A stretch of 33,511 nucleotides of DNA from Nemertoderma westbladi (taxonomy: Eukaryota > Xenacoelomorpha > Nemertodermatida > Nemertodermatidae): the NCBI GenBank assembly GCA_032718475.1, contig JAUCBJ010004096.1, positions 1 to 33,511 on the forward strand. The letters are read 5' to 3'. Shown in pieces: positions 9,247-17,773 of the stretch. The notes below the pieces were generated by a model. That model made no database searches, was not told the DNA's origin, and saw only the letters and a program-made list of their open reading frames with translations. Numbering within the stretch: the stretch's first letter is position 1; the number at the start of each line of letters is the position of its first letter. The translations under genes and the position numbers were made by a program.

Positions 9247-11763
9247 ATGTTTTTTAAGGTTAAGTTGCGTGATGATCTAGTTAGAACCAAACGTATATGT
9301 TTAAGCATACTTAGTACATATTTTGACCCCCTAGGATTCATTAGCCCCATCATACTCATAGCTAGAGACCTTGTTCAGAGAATGTGGAAGGAAAACGACA
9401 GTTGGGATGACCCCCTGAAGGGAGAGCTGCTAGATGACTGGTGGAAATGGGAACGGTCACTCCCTGACTTGGAGGGCCTTTTAGTGCCTCGAGCATATTT
9501 CGGGAATGTCCTGCCTACCTTCGAGTTTCAACTCCATCTATTCGGCGACGCCAGTGATAAAGGGATGGGTGTGGTGGCTTACTTTAGGGTAGTAACCCCT
9601 GAAGGAGTAAAGGTAGCATTGGCTGCTTCCAAAGCAATAATTAGACCTATTGCCAGGCCAAAGGACTCCTTAACCATTCCCCGCGCAGAACTCAAAGCAG
9701 CTTTATATAGTACTATTATAGCTAAGAATATATTGGCACAAACGGACTACAATATAGTTAAGACAGTGTACTGGACTGATGCAGCATTGGTTCTAGAATA
9801 CCTAACAAACACGGTGTGCCAGTTCAGCGTTTTTGTGACCAACCGTGTTGCCATTATCCTAAAGAACACTGAGGTTGAGCAATGGCGGCATTGTCCGGGA
9901 GCGCTTAACCCTGCAGATATTACATCGCGAGGCGCGACACCTACGGAACTTATCAATACGAAATGTTGGCTGGAAGGACCAGCTTTTCTACATAAACCAG
10001 AAGATGAATGGCCAGCAAATCTAACACCTGCCGAAATACGGCAGCAGGCGAAGGGCGCCGAGATTATTAAGCCCAAGGTGCGAGCATCAAAATCGAAACT
10101 TTTCAGACCTTTGGACATGACTTCAATGCATGTGCAGGAAGATCTGCGTCCTGGTGATAGTCTGCTAATCAGTGCAGAACAACTTCCCAGTTTAATTCCA
10201 GGCCTATCCCCACTTATAACTCAAGCCTTAGATCATTATAGCTCGTGGCACAAACTTTGCCGCGCCCTCAGTATCTTAAAGAGATATGTACACTTTAGAT
10301 ACTCCAAGTTATCCTCCCCCTTGAGTAGCTTGTCTGCTGAAGAGGTCGATGATACCAATAAACAATTGTTGAGGCTAGCTCAGCTCCAGGATGACCCTAC
10401 CAAGTACGAACACCTGTCTAAGAACCCCAACTTACGGTTCAATGATAAGTATACCAGCACAATGATTGATGGGTTAATCAGAGTTGGTGGTAGACTTACA
10501 AATGCACCACTATCGCACGACACAATTTTCCCAATCTTAACCTCGGATCCTAACAAACTACGCAAAATGATCCAGGATGTGCACAGTAACTTGTTCCACG
10601 CGGGCAGGGAGCATATACTGAGTGAGATACGTACACGGTACTATCTCATTAAGCCCAGAAATGCTCTAAACCAAGTACTACGGCATTGCATTCCGTGCAA
10701 GAAACTTTATTGCGCACCCATGACTCAAATGGAAGTCCCTTTGCCCAAGGAACGTGTGAGCTGCTACGAACCACCCTTTACCCACACAGGTGTGGATCTA
10801 TTTGGACCCATTGAAGTCAAGCGCGCTAGAACTATAGTAAAACGTTGGTGCGTTATCTTTGTATGCATGACCTGCCGCGCTGTGCACTTAGATATGGTAA
10901 ATGACATTTCCATGAACTGCTTTATATTATGCCTGCGAAGACAAATAGGTAGATTTGGCACTAGTAATACTATGAAGTCGGACAAAGGCACCAACTTTAT
11001 AGGAGCCAATAATGAGATAGCTAAAAGCATAGACAAGTTGAATCAGGAGCAAGTAGATAACCTATTAAAGGTCACCGCCTCCAGCTGGACATTCAATGCA
11101 GCGAATGCACCTTGGTGGGGTGGAAGTTGGGAACGGCTGATCCGTAGTGTGAAGGTAGCGTTCCACCACATCCTGCCCTGCAAAGCTTATCTCACCGATG
11201 AGATATTACGCACCATACTTGAAGAGGTCTCAGCCTATCTAAATGACAGACCTCTTATGCCCATCTCATCCAGCCCCAAGGCCTTAGAAGCTCTAACCCC
11301 CGCACACTTCTTAATGAAGAAGAAGGTTGTCATGCTTCCACTCTCACTCCCGGAGGATGGTAATGAGCACCTGCGACAGACATGGCAGATGGTGCAACTG
11401 CTGTCAAGCAGATTCGCCAATCATTTTGAAAGATACTACCTTCCAAGCATCCAATTGCGTAATAAATGGTTCGCGGTGAAGGACAATGCCAGGGTAGGTG
11501 ATATGGTCCTAGTGGTAGATCCGGACTTACCTCGCAAATACTGGCAAACAGCGCGCATAGTTGAGACACACACCAGCGCTGATGGTCTCGTCAGGTCCGT
11601 CGATCTCATAATAGTAAAGGAAAAGAGCAAGCTCAATTACGTACAACAACGCCTCAACAGACCAATAGGTCGATTATGCCTGCTTGAAATGGCCAGAGAA
11701 GAATCCGGAAATTATGGTCGGCAGGAGGTCAAGCCATCCAGCTTGACTTACTTCCTGCGCTAG
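9244..11763 (+). CDS. pol: BEL/Pao pol: RT end, RNase H, integrase, C-terminal domain
   Basis: An 839-codon open frame. Residues 3-50 are the end of the reverse transcriptase ('FDPLGFISPI'). RNase H lies at about 95-235 with its acidic residues in place: LFGDAS (D102), IPRAEL (E149), YWTDA (D179), NPADITSRG (D225). The integrase has an HHCC zinc-binding region (H452, H457, C482, C485) and a DDE core: 'THTGVDLFGP' (D518), 'SDKGTNF' (D580; the usual Asn after the Asp is Lys), 'WWGGSWERL' (E630). Residues from about 680 to 815 match the DUF5641-type C-terminal domain of BEL pol ('LPRKYWQTARI'). The frame opens after a stop without an ATG and belongs to the same protein as the segments at 6905 and 8742. 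Enzyme residues are preserved, but the element is not functional as it stands. Confidence 0.93.
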   Translation: MMFFKVKLRDDLVRTKRICLSILSTYFDPLGFISPIILIARDLVQRMWKENDSWDDPLKGELLDDWWKWERSLPDLEGLLVPRAYFGNVLPTFEFQLHLFGDASDKGMGVVAYFRVVTPEGVKVALAASKAIIRPIARPKDSLTIPRAELKAALYSTIIAKNILAQTDYNIVKTVYWTDAALVLEYLTNTVCQFSVFVTNRVAIILKNTEVEQWRHCPGALNPADITSRGATPTELINTKCWLEGPAFLHKPEDEWPANLTPAEIRQQAKGAEIIKPKVRASKSKLFRPLDMTSMHVQEDLRPGDSLLISAEQLPSLIPGLSPLITQALDHYSSWHKLCRALSILKRYVHFRYSKLSSPLSSLSAEEVDDTNKQLLRLAQLQDDPTKYEHLSKNPNLRFNDKYTSTMIDGLIRVGGRLTNAPLSHDTIFPILTSDPNKLRKMIQDVHSNLFHAGREHILSEIRTRYYLIKPRNALNQVLRHCIPCKKLYCAPMTQMEVPLPKERVSCYEPPFTHTGVDLFGPIEVKRARTIVKRWCVIFVCMTCRAVHLDMVNDISMNCFILCLRRQIGRFGTSNTMKSDKGTNFIGANNEIAKSIDKLNQEQVDNLLKVTASSWTFNAANAPWWGGSWERLIRSVKVAFHHILPCKAYLTDEILRTILEEVSAYLNDRPLMPISSSPKALEALTPAHFLMKKKVVMLPLSLPEDGNEHLRQTWQMVQLLSSRFANHFERYYLPSIQLRNKWFAVKDNARVGDMVLVVDPDLPRKYWQTARIVETHTSADGLVRSVDLIIVKEKSKLNYVQQRLNRPIGRLCLLEMAREESGNYGRQEVKPSSLTYFLR

Positions 11764-11786
11764 ATGGAACCATTAAACCTGACTGG

Positions 11787-12600
11787 TGTGGGGCGAGACA
11801 CGTATGGCGAGCCATCAGCGAACTGATATAATTATACTATGGCCGTTTCTCAAAAGTCTGTGTGTGACGTGTGTGTGTGTGTGTGTGTGTGTGTCGGTAG
11901 CCATAAATGTCGGAAGCCATAATCGAAGTTAATATCTTCAACTAAATTGTATGGTTGAATCGAATTATTTCGATTCTTCTATCGGTAATTAATTATTTAG
12001 GGGGGTAACATTTATCCCATCTGGTATAAAATTAACATGGGTAGATTCGCCGTGTCCCATTCTATCAAAGTCTTTACTTTATACTCGAGATTAATGTCAA
12101 GTTTTATAGTTATTTATTGATTTACAATTAAAATTGCATTTTTATCAATTAATTCACACGCAGGCTCTAACCGCCTAATGACAGTCAATACGGAGTAATT
12201 CCTTCCCGTGTCTTAGCAACGCTGAGAATGTCCTGGCCTGTTAGAGGCAGACTGCTGCTGGTTGGGGATGGTAGGATAGTATTAATTCCCTATCAATTCA
12301 CTCACTCTCCATAGAACTGGCTGACGGGGGGGTGTGTGTGTGTTTAGGCATCAGTTATTCAATGACATTAATATTATTACTAATGAAGGAATAGTGCTCC
12401 TTCAATATATCTCAACAGACATCAATTCATTGCCTGTCTGTGCCTACCAACGCGTGCTCCATAACATAACAACATATATCCTTGATTTCCATCACCTCTC
12501 ACCACAATTATTATTAGTAATTAAAAGTTTCAATTCGGTTTGTCGTTCCGTTATCTGGTTATTCAGTTTTTGCATTATTAATAAATAAATGTTTTAAAAT
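11787..12600 (+). mobile_element. Probable 3' LTR region of the BEL element
   Basis: Directly after the pol stop the sequence TGTGGGGCGAGACAC begins a noncoding stretch containing a (GT)n run (11863-11893) and ending near 'attaataaataaatgttttaaaat' (12570-12595), a polyadenylation-like signal. Part of it (11806-12115) is repeated in inverse orientation at 13844-14144, as expected for a dispersed LTR. The 15-base start recurs in reverse at 20798-20812. No matching 5' LTR is in the window and no clear polypurine tract precedes it, so the exact boundaries are inferred. Confidence 0.5.
11863..11893. repeat. (GT)n microsatellite in the LTR-like DNA
   Basis: An uninterrupted GT run of about 12 units after 'gtgacgtgtgt'. 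The inverted partner copy carries the corresponding CA run at about 14062-14082. Confidence 0.9.
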
Positions 12601-12638
12601 ATATCTTACGAAATATGGTTAATAATTAAAACTTGTCG

Positions 12639-13182
12639 CTAACATTCTCACTATGGGGGTTTTAAGGAGTGCTGATTACATTTCTGATGTCAGTTTTCAC
12701 GTTTACATAAATCTAGTCTGTCTGTCTGTCGGTCATTCTGTCAGTCAGTCTGTCAAAACATAAAAGAGAATTCAAATTAACTAACATTCTCGCTATGGGG
12801 GTTTTAAGGGGTGCTGATTTCATTTCTGATGTCAGTTTTCAGGTTTATATAAATCTAGACTGTCTGTTTGTCGGTCTTTCTGTCAGTCAGTCAGTCTGTC
12901 AAAACTTAAAAAAGAATACAAACTAACTAACATTCTTGTTATGGGGGTTTTAATGGGTGCTAAGTTTATTTCAGATGTCTGTTTTCACGTTTAAAAAAAA
13001 TCTAGTCTGTCTGGCTGTCGGTCTTTCTGTCAGTCAGTCTGTGAAAACTTAAGAAAGTATACTAACTAACCAACATTCTCGCTATGGGGGTTGTTTAAGG
13101 GTTGCTGATTTCATTTCTGATGTCAGTTTACACGTTTATATAAATCTAGTCTGTCTGTCTGTCGGTCTCTCTGTCAGTCTGA
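12639..13182. repeat. 143-bp tandem repeat, about four units
   Basis: Units begin with '(g)ctaacattctcgctatggggg' at about 12639, 12781, 12927 and 13070, spacing 142-146 bp. Each has 'tgctgatttcatttctgatgtcagtttt', 'aaatctagtctgtctg' and a GTCT/CAGT-rich tail. The last unit breaks off at about 13182. A related block lies on the minus strand at 29444-29505. There is no coding content. Confidence 0.9.
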
Positions 13183-13327
13183 ACTACTGTACTGTGGTTG
13201 GCATTACGCCATATACCTAACACTAATAATACAGTCTACAATACAGCCTATCTACAGTACAGAATGGATTTTTTGCCACGAAGAGCAATAAATGTCATTA
13301 ATACTATCCACCAGTATACCTACTCCA

Positions 13328-13427
13328 AGAGCCTTCCAATAAAACATGTATTCCAGCATGACGTCCACTGCACGTCTTCGTGCTGTCCATTGTGACGTGC
13401 AGTGGACGTCATAGGCTCTAAGGGGTT
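13328..13427. mobile_element. Hairpin-bearing TTAA transposon end (piggyBac-like)
   Basis: Perfect 19-base inverted arms: ATGACGTCCACTGCACGTC at 13358-13376 and its complement at 13394-13412, with a 17-base loop. Just outside, AGAGCCT (13328-13334) and AGGCTCT (13413-13419) also pair, but the left side carries an extra 23 bases. Reading inward from the right, TTAACCCCTTAGAGCCTATGACG has the look of a piggyBac-type terminus with TTAA target. I do not see the partner end with confidence, so this may be a relic. Confidence 0.5.
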
Positions 13428-13727
13428 AAGCAACACGGTCCCTACTTCGCCCTGTCGACACCCCAGCCATTTTTCACCAATCCTTTTTTAGAGTTTTTTA
13501 ATTTTTTTGGTATTGGTGAAAGTTCTACAACATTAGTATATATGTTTTTTATGATAGCTAGTGATTTTTTGCTAGCTAGTATTTTTTGAAATTATAAAAA
13601 ATGTGAAAGTCCATGATATTTCAGGTTAAACTGTTGAAGAATATATTAATGACCAAAATAATTTCCAAAAATTACTAGCTAGTAAAAAATACTAGCTATA
13701 TACCATTAAAAATCTACTAAGGTTCTA
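13428..13727. other. AT-rich stretch with actagctagt inverted repeats
   Basis: No gene. Several 'actagctagt' palindromic blocks (near 13556, 13571, 13673, 13690) flanked by A or T runs make this an imperfect inverted repeat. It could be the core of a degraded fold-back element. Confidence 0.4.
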
Positions 13728-13797
13728 GAATATTCACTAGTATAAAAAAAGCACTCAAAATCACAAAAAATAAAGGTTAAAAAACTCATTAGGGACA
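13728..13797. repeat. Direct repeat, copy 1 (flanks inverted LTR fragment)
   Basis: The block 'aatattcactagtataaaaaaagcactc...aaaaaactcatt.gggac' is repeated almost identically at 14153-14222. The inverted LTR-like fragment sits between the two copies. Confidence 0.9.
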
Positions 13798-13843
13798 AAA
13801 TTGTAACTATAAAACTATAAATACTATAACTATAAATATATAA

Positions 13844-14144
13844 TAACTATAAAACTTGACATTAATCTCGAGTATAAAGTAAAGACTTTGATAGAATGGG
13901 ACACGGCGAATCTACCCATGTTAATTTTATACCAGATGGGATAAATGTTACCCCCCTAAATAATTAATTACCGATAGAAGAATCGAAATAATTCGATTCA
14001 ACCATACAATTTAGCTGAAGATATTAACTTCGATTATGGCTTCCGACATTTATGGCTACCGACACACACACACACACACACGTCACACACAGACTTTTGA
14101 GAAACGGCCATAGTATAATTATATCAGTTCGCTGACGGCTCGCC
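13844..14144 (-). mobile_element. Inverted partial copy of the BEL LTR-like DNA
   Basis: Read on the minus strand, this stretch matches 11806-12115 nearly base for base, including 'gtcagcgaactgatataattatactatgg', the GT run, the 'ggttgaatcgaattatttcgattcttc' block and 'actcgagattaatgtcaagttttatag'. The GT run length and scattered bases differ. It lacks both the TGTGGGGCGAGACAC start and the later part of the LTR-like DNA. Confidence 0.9.
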
Positions 14145-14152
14145 ATCAGCGT

Positions 14153-14222
14153 AATATTCACTAGTATAAAAAAAGCACTCAAAATCACAAAAAATAAAGG
14201 TTAAAAAACTCATTCGGGACCC
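14153..14222. repeat. Direct repeat, copy 2 (flanks inverted LTR fragment)
   Basis: Near-identical to 13728-13797. After both copies an 'aaaattgta' block follows, directly in copy 1 and about 19-22 bases later in copy 2, so the duplication originally extended further. Confidence 0.9.
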
Positions 14223-15126
14223 TTTTGCTTAAGGAGTCAAAATTGTAGAACAAATTCCCGAAGTTTGCGACGTTTGCGAAATTCGCGAAGAATCCGTCAG
14301 TTTCTGTGCCCTAATGGGTTCGTGACGAAACAATCAAATCTTACACACTTAACACACGCGAACTAATTTAATGTGTGTAATAGTATGCATGAATCATTAA
14401 ATAGAAATTAAATTAATGAACGCTATTTCAACATGAAATCTACGGAATCAATACACAACACACCCACACTACTGAATTTAAAAATTTATATAGATTGCAA
14501 CTTATATTTGGCTACCTTTTAGGCCTAAATGGGTGACTAATTTAATTATTCACCCCTATATATTTGTAGCCTTTTTAATTTGTGCCTCTAATTGAATCAA
14601 ACATTAAACTAAAATATATGTCACAATATTGGTCTGTCGGTAGCTGGTCAATGAATCTCTCATAAATTTGTTAATTAGTCGCTGCTCAGTCATTGAACAT
14701 TTGAACACGTGCTGCTCGAAGACCCCACAACGTGTTTCATACCACATAATAATTATTGTGGTGTTGTGATAGCATGAATTATATTAACTGTATATTAATA
14801 GTGCATGATATATTTTATATTCGTAGGATAATTACTTTAGGATATACATAATATACTGTACGTCGTTACATATTTGATAATATTTATTACAAATAGACCA
14901 GAATTAAGAAATCGTCAGAAAGGATTTATAGACCCTCTGTCGGAATATTTCTGAAGACAAACAACTGCCCTCACAATAACGTTGCCCGGTGCCAAGTGGA
15001 CCATCTAACATATATGTAATAATTATTCCTCCACATAATTATTATATATGTTTATATTTCTAGTATTCACTCCGTTGTTGTTGTTAATTTCGTTAATTTC
15101 GATAGGTTTTGGTATTGCTGCCTTAT
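14223..15126. other. AT-rich noncoding stretch
   Basis: No gene, repeat array or RNA seen. TAGGCCTA-type blocks occur near 14520. Confidence 0.5.
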
Positions 15127-15290
15127 ACGGCCCCAGTGGCTCAGTTTGGCAGAGCGTGGGACTTGGAATCTCTAGGTACCGAGTTCAACCCCGATTGCGG
15201 TCCCTGGATTTTTTCCATATTCTGAATTTTGTGTATAATAACGCTTCGTCCGCATCCCCTCATAATCGTGCAATTATAATTTAGGTAATA
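15127..15290 (+). mobile_element. tRNA-derived SINE head, candidate
   Basis: 'GGCCCCAGTGGCTCAGTTTGGCAGAGC' contains an A-box-like TGGCTCAGTTTGG and a four-pair D-arm (GCTC/GAGC). It is followed by an anticodon-arm-like stretch with a seven-base loop (CTTGGAA) and a B-box-like GAGTTCAACCCC. The T stem does not pair and no acceptor stem closes, so this is not a working tRNA gene. The unrelated tail and AT-rich end (AATAAATATTTCGTC after 15287) suit a SINE. No target-site duplication was identified. Confidence 0.5.
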
Positions 15291-16635
15291 AATATTTCGT
15301 CAATAAATTTCATTTAACGATTTATTATTTTTTTTTTTTCAAAATGAGGCATTATTGTTAATTATTTTGGTTTAACTCCCTTTAAACGATTGAGCTGTGT
15401 TACATATCACACTCACACTCAATCGTGGGAACGGGTTATGTTATGTCGTTAATCACTAACAACCCCATTACAAAAAAAAAAAATTATGAAATCATGGATA
15501 AATTAATAAACGTGAACTTAATTCTAGAACACATAAGCTTTATTACAAGTCACGATAGTACAAGTAATTTCTAAACATAACGCGTGACAAAAATAAACCC
15601 CTAGGTCTTACTGTATTATGACGGCATAGCAAACAATTGAATGCAGAATTCCGATCCTTTATTTCGGCCAAATACTAGGTAAATTCTGGAAACGACCTGC
15701 CCCTTCTTGTAAGCCACCCAGAGTACAGTAAGAGATGTCAATTATTTAGCGTGAACTTGATGTCTAACCAATGCATGATATGCTTTAATCAGTTAATGCA
15801 TCATCTTACTAAGTAAATCACGTTTAGTCACTGTAATACTAACATTACGGGAACGGTCGTGATCCATTTGTTCAAACGAACCGGTGAACTATCAAAGCAA
15901 TCGTGGTAAACCTAGTTTTCATCACTCTAATAGATAGTACTACTCACCTGATCACGAAACCATAATATTAATATTAATTTGTTTATTAACTCTTACCTCA
16001 GTATTAAGTCACACCCACATGCAAATTATCCCCATGATATTAAATATAATTAAATAATTAATTTAATTTAACCATAATTGCTATGAATGCACAAAGACTA
16101 TAATAACATTACAGTGAGCCCAGATCTGAATAAATGAATAACACTCTATTCTAAACACTACATTTGCCAAATATTAATAATAGCTGGATTTATTTACACA
16201 AATTTAACTCTTCCTTAATATTGATAGCGCGACATAATTCTTTATTGTACCGGTAATTTAATTTATTAAATGTAAATTTTAAAATTGGCTCTGTACCAAG
16301 CTATGGGTTACTCATACTCATGTTAACAACATATTTATCCAAAAGGGAAATTTATTAATTCAGTTAAACTTGAAACTATATTTTAATTAATAAATATTTT
16401 AAATAAATAAATTTATTTATCTTCTCTACAATTATATTAATATTCTGGCAAATAGCATATGAAGGGCGAAAAATATTCAAGAGTGTATGTAAAATTTAAC
16501 AATTGCACACAATAACATAAAACATCAAAATAACACTAATTTATGTGCGTTTACTGTAGCGAACCATTGTCATTGTGGGCTAATTGAAGTTACGCAACCA
16601 TATAATCAATAGATAAAGCGGATCGCCGAATAAAG
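15291..16635. other. AT-rich noncoding stretch
   Basis: No gene seen. If the locus at 16855 is an LTR element, its 5' LTR would occupy part of this interval, but no matching 3' copy was found downstream to confirm it. A TTCTAGAA palindrome is at 15522. Confidence 0.5.
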
Positions 16636-16854
16636 ACTGTCTTTGAGTTTCCCTTGCGCGCTAGTCACCGAACCTTCCCCTCTACACCATGTTCGCTGGT
16701 ACGAGATTAGTTTCGGAGACGTTAGCGCGGTCATTGGGAACTCGGGGCACGCGGCGGGCGAGGATTCCAGGTGGCAACTCCGCGCCGACCCGATATATAT
16801 ATAATATGATGATATAATCTGATATTATAATTACTTGATATTGATATTGCGACA
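16636..16854 (+). promoter_or_regulatory. CpG-rich leader / LTR-like end before the unknown ORF cluster
   Basis: Just after an AATAAA (16629-16634), composition changes from AT-rich to strikingly GC- and CpG-rich up to about 16797, then an AT-only stretch leads to the first ATG. The segment '..gattccaggTGGCAACTCCGCGCC' near 16764-16787 has the layout of an LTR end followed by a TGG-starting primer-binding site, but I could not match it to a known tRNA 3' end. It may instead be an ordinary CpG-rich promoter or 5' UTR. Confidence 0.3.
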
Positions 16855-17367
16855 ATGGCTGCTTCCAAAGACAACCAAGATGATATAACTCGCCATCACC
16901 ATCAACAACTTTCTGAGATATATAATAGAGGAATGAGGGAAATGTTGGCGGATTTAGTCTCTAGTTCTGACTCCCCACGCAACACCCAGTCGTCGGACCA
17001 TAAATACTCCGAACGTATTCTGTCTCCTAATGAGATATCCGAAAGGTTGCATTACCGCGCCTTTCTCCATAAGTATACTAACAGTGATGGAACTTACAAG
17101 CCCTTCCTCACTACGGGTCATCCCTCCGACCTTGAGTATTTTGAAAATACTTACGATAGAACCGAAATGGAGATGTGGCGATATCACGTTAATCAGCAAC
17201 GTACCAATATAATGCAGATGGAACGTGAAGACTCCATACGGGATGATATCACCATAGACTCTATGGAGAACCTATCTAACGAGGTGCGCTTCGATAACCT
17301 CGTCCGACATCTCCGAGAAACATACCTCAACGTTGCCAATGCTCAGAACATTGACCGAAATTGCTAG
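16855..17367 (+). CDS. Unknown ORF A of the CCHC (Gag-like) locus
   Basis: A 170-codon frame beginning at an ATG in strong initiation context (A at -3, G at +4) at the end of an AT-rich leader. It starts with a polar segment containing a HHH run and is acidic, rich in Asp, Glu, Met and Arg, with no membrane segment or signal peptide. I do not recognise a domain. It ends at a TAG inside a 7-base triplicated sequence, and the next frame opens eight bases later. Base composition matches the following frames and contrasts with the AT-rich flanks, so it very likely belongs to the same unit. It could be the N-terminal part of a larger polyprotein now shifted out of frame, or a small separate protein. 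Confidence 0.6.
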   Translation: MAASKDNQDDITRHHHQQLSEIYNRGMREMLADLVSSSDSPRNTQSSDHKYSERILSPNEISERLHYRAFLHKYTNSDGTYKPFLTTGHPSDLEYFENTYDRTEMEMWRYHVNQQRTNIMQMEREDSIRDDITIDSMENLSNEVRFDNLVRHLRETYLNVANAQNIDRNC

Positions 17368-17374
17368 ATGCTAG

Positions 17375-17773
17375 ATGCTAGACGCCCCAATGATGGAACC
17401 ACTCCGTGTCGACGGCGAGTTAGTCCCACCGGATAAAACTCGAGCTGACGTAATCCGGGAAGCGGTCCGCTCCACCAACATCCGGCGGCGACCTTTACAC
17501 CCACCGTTTTACGGGATCAAAAACCATCCGCTATTCGTGATGCTTCAACAGCACTACGTAATACAGCCGGAGAATCCAAACGTTGACATGCGGTTCCTTC
17601 CTTTAATAAATCCTATGGATATAACTGAACTAGAAATATTCCAACAACACCTGGATTACCTTGTTAAATTAAATTCATTTAAAAGACATCGTAACGATCG
17701 AGGCCACACCCAGACCACCGATGAATCTGGCGATCTTCATGGACCACCGGAGATGGATTCATTGGAATCTTGA
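17375..17773 (+). CDS. Unknown ORF B of the CCHC (Gag-like) locus
   Basis: A 132-codon frame whose ATG lies in the last unit of the 7-base triplication, right after an in-frame TAG. The protein is soluble, with a basic 'STNIRRRPLHPPFYGIKN' stretch and a helix-like 'ITELEIFQQHLDYLVKLNS' segment. No known domain is recognised. The ATG context is poor, so translation would need reinitiation after ORF A or a frameshift. It overlaps ORF C, which opens at 17673 in the +1 frame, by about 100 bases. The uniform coding look across the overlap suggests an ancestral single frame with a later indel, but genuine overlapping genes cannot be excluded. Confidence 0.55.
   Translation: MLDAPMMEPLRVDGELVPPDKTRADVIREAVRSTNIRRRPLHPPFYGIKNHPLFVMLQQHYVIQPENPNVDMRFLPLINPMDITELEIFQQHLDYLVKLNSFKRHRNDRGHTQTTDESGDLHGPPEMDSLES

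Noticed and set aside
12639-13182. CRISPR-like array
   Set aside because: The repeat unit of about 143 bp is contiguous with no unique spacers, and the sequence is eukaryotic. The same holds for the 162-bp, 39-bp and tttcggcaaaa arrays.
13198-13395. Small ORF before the TTAA hairpin
   Set aside because: It has no ortholog-like motif and its end consists of the hairpin arm sequence.
15127-15210. A functional tRNA gene (anticodon loop could read TGG, proline)
   Set aside because: The D arm pairs and A and B boxes are near, but the T stem does not pair and there is no acceptor stem. A SINE head is the better reading.
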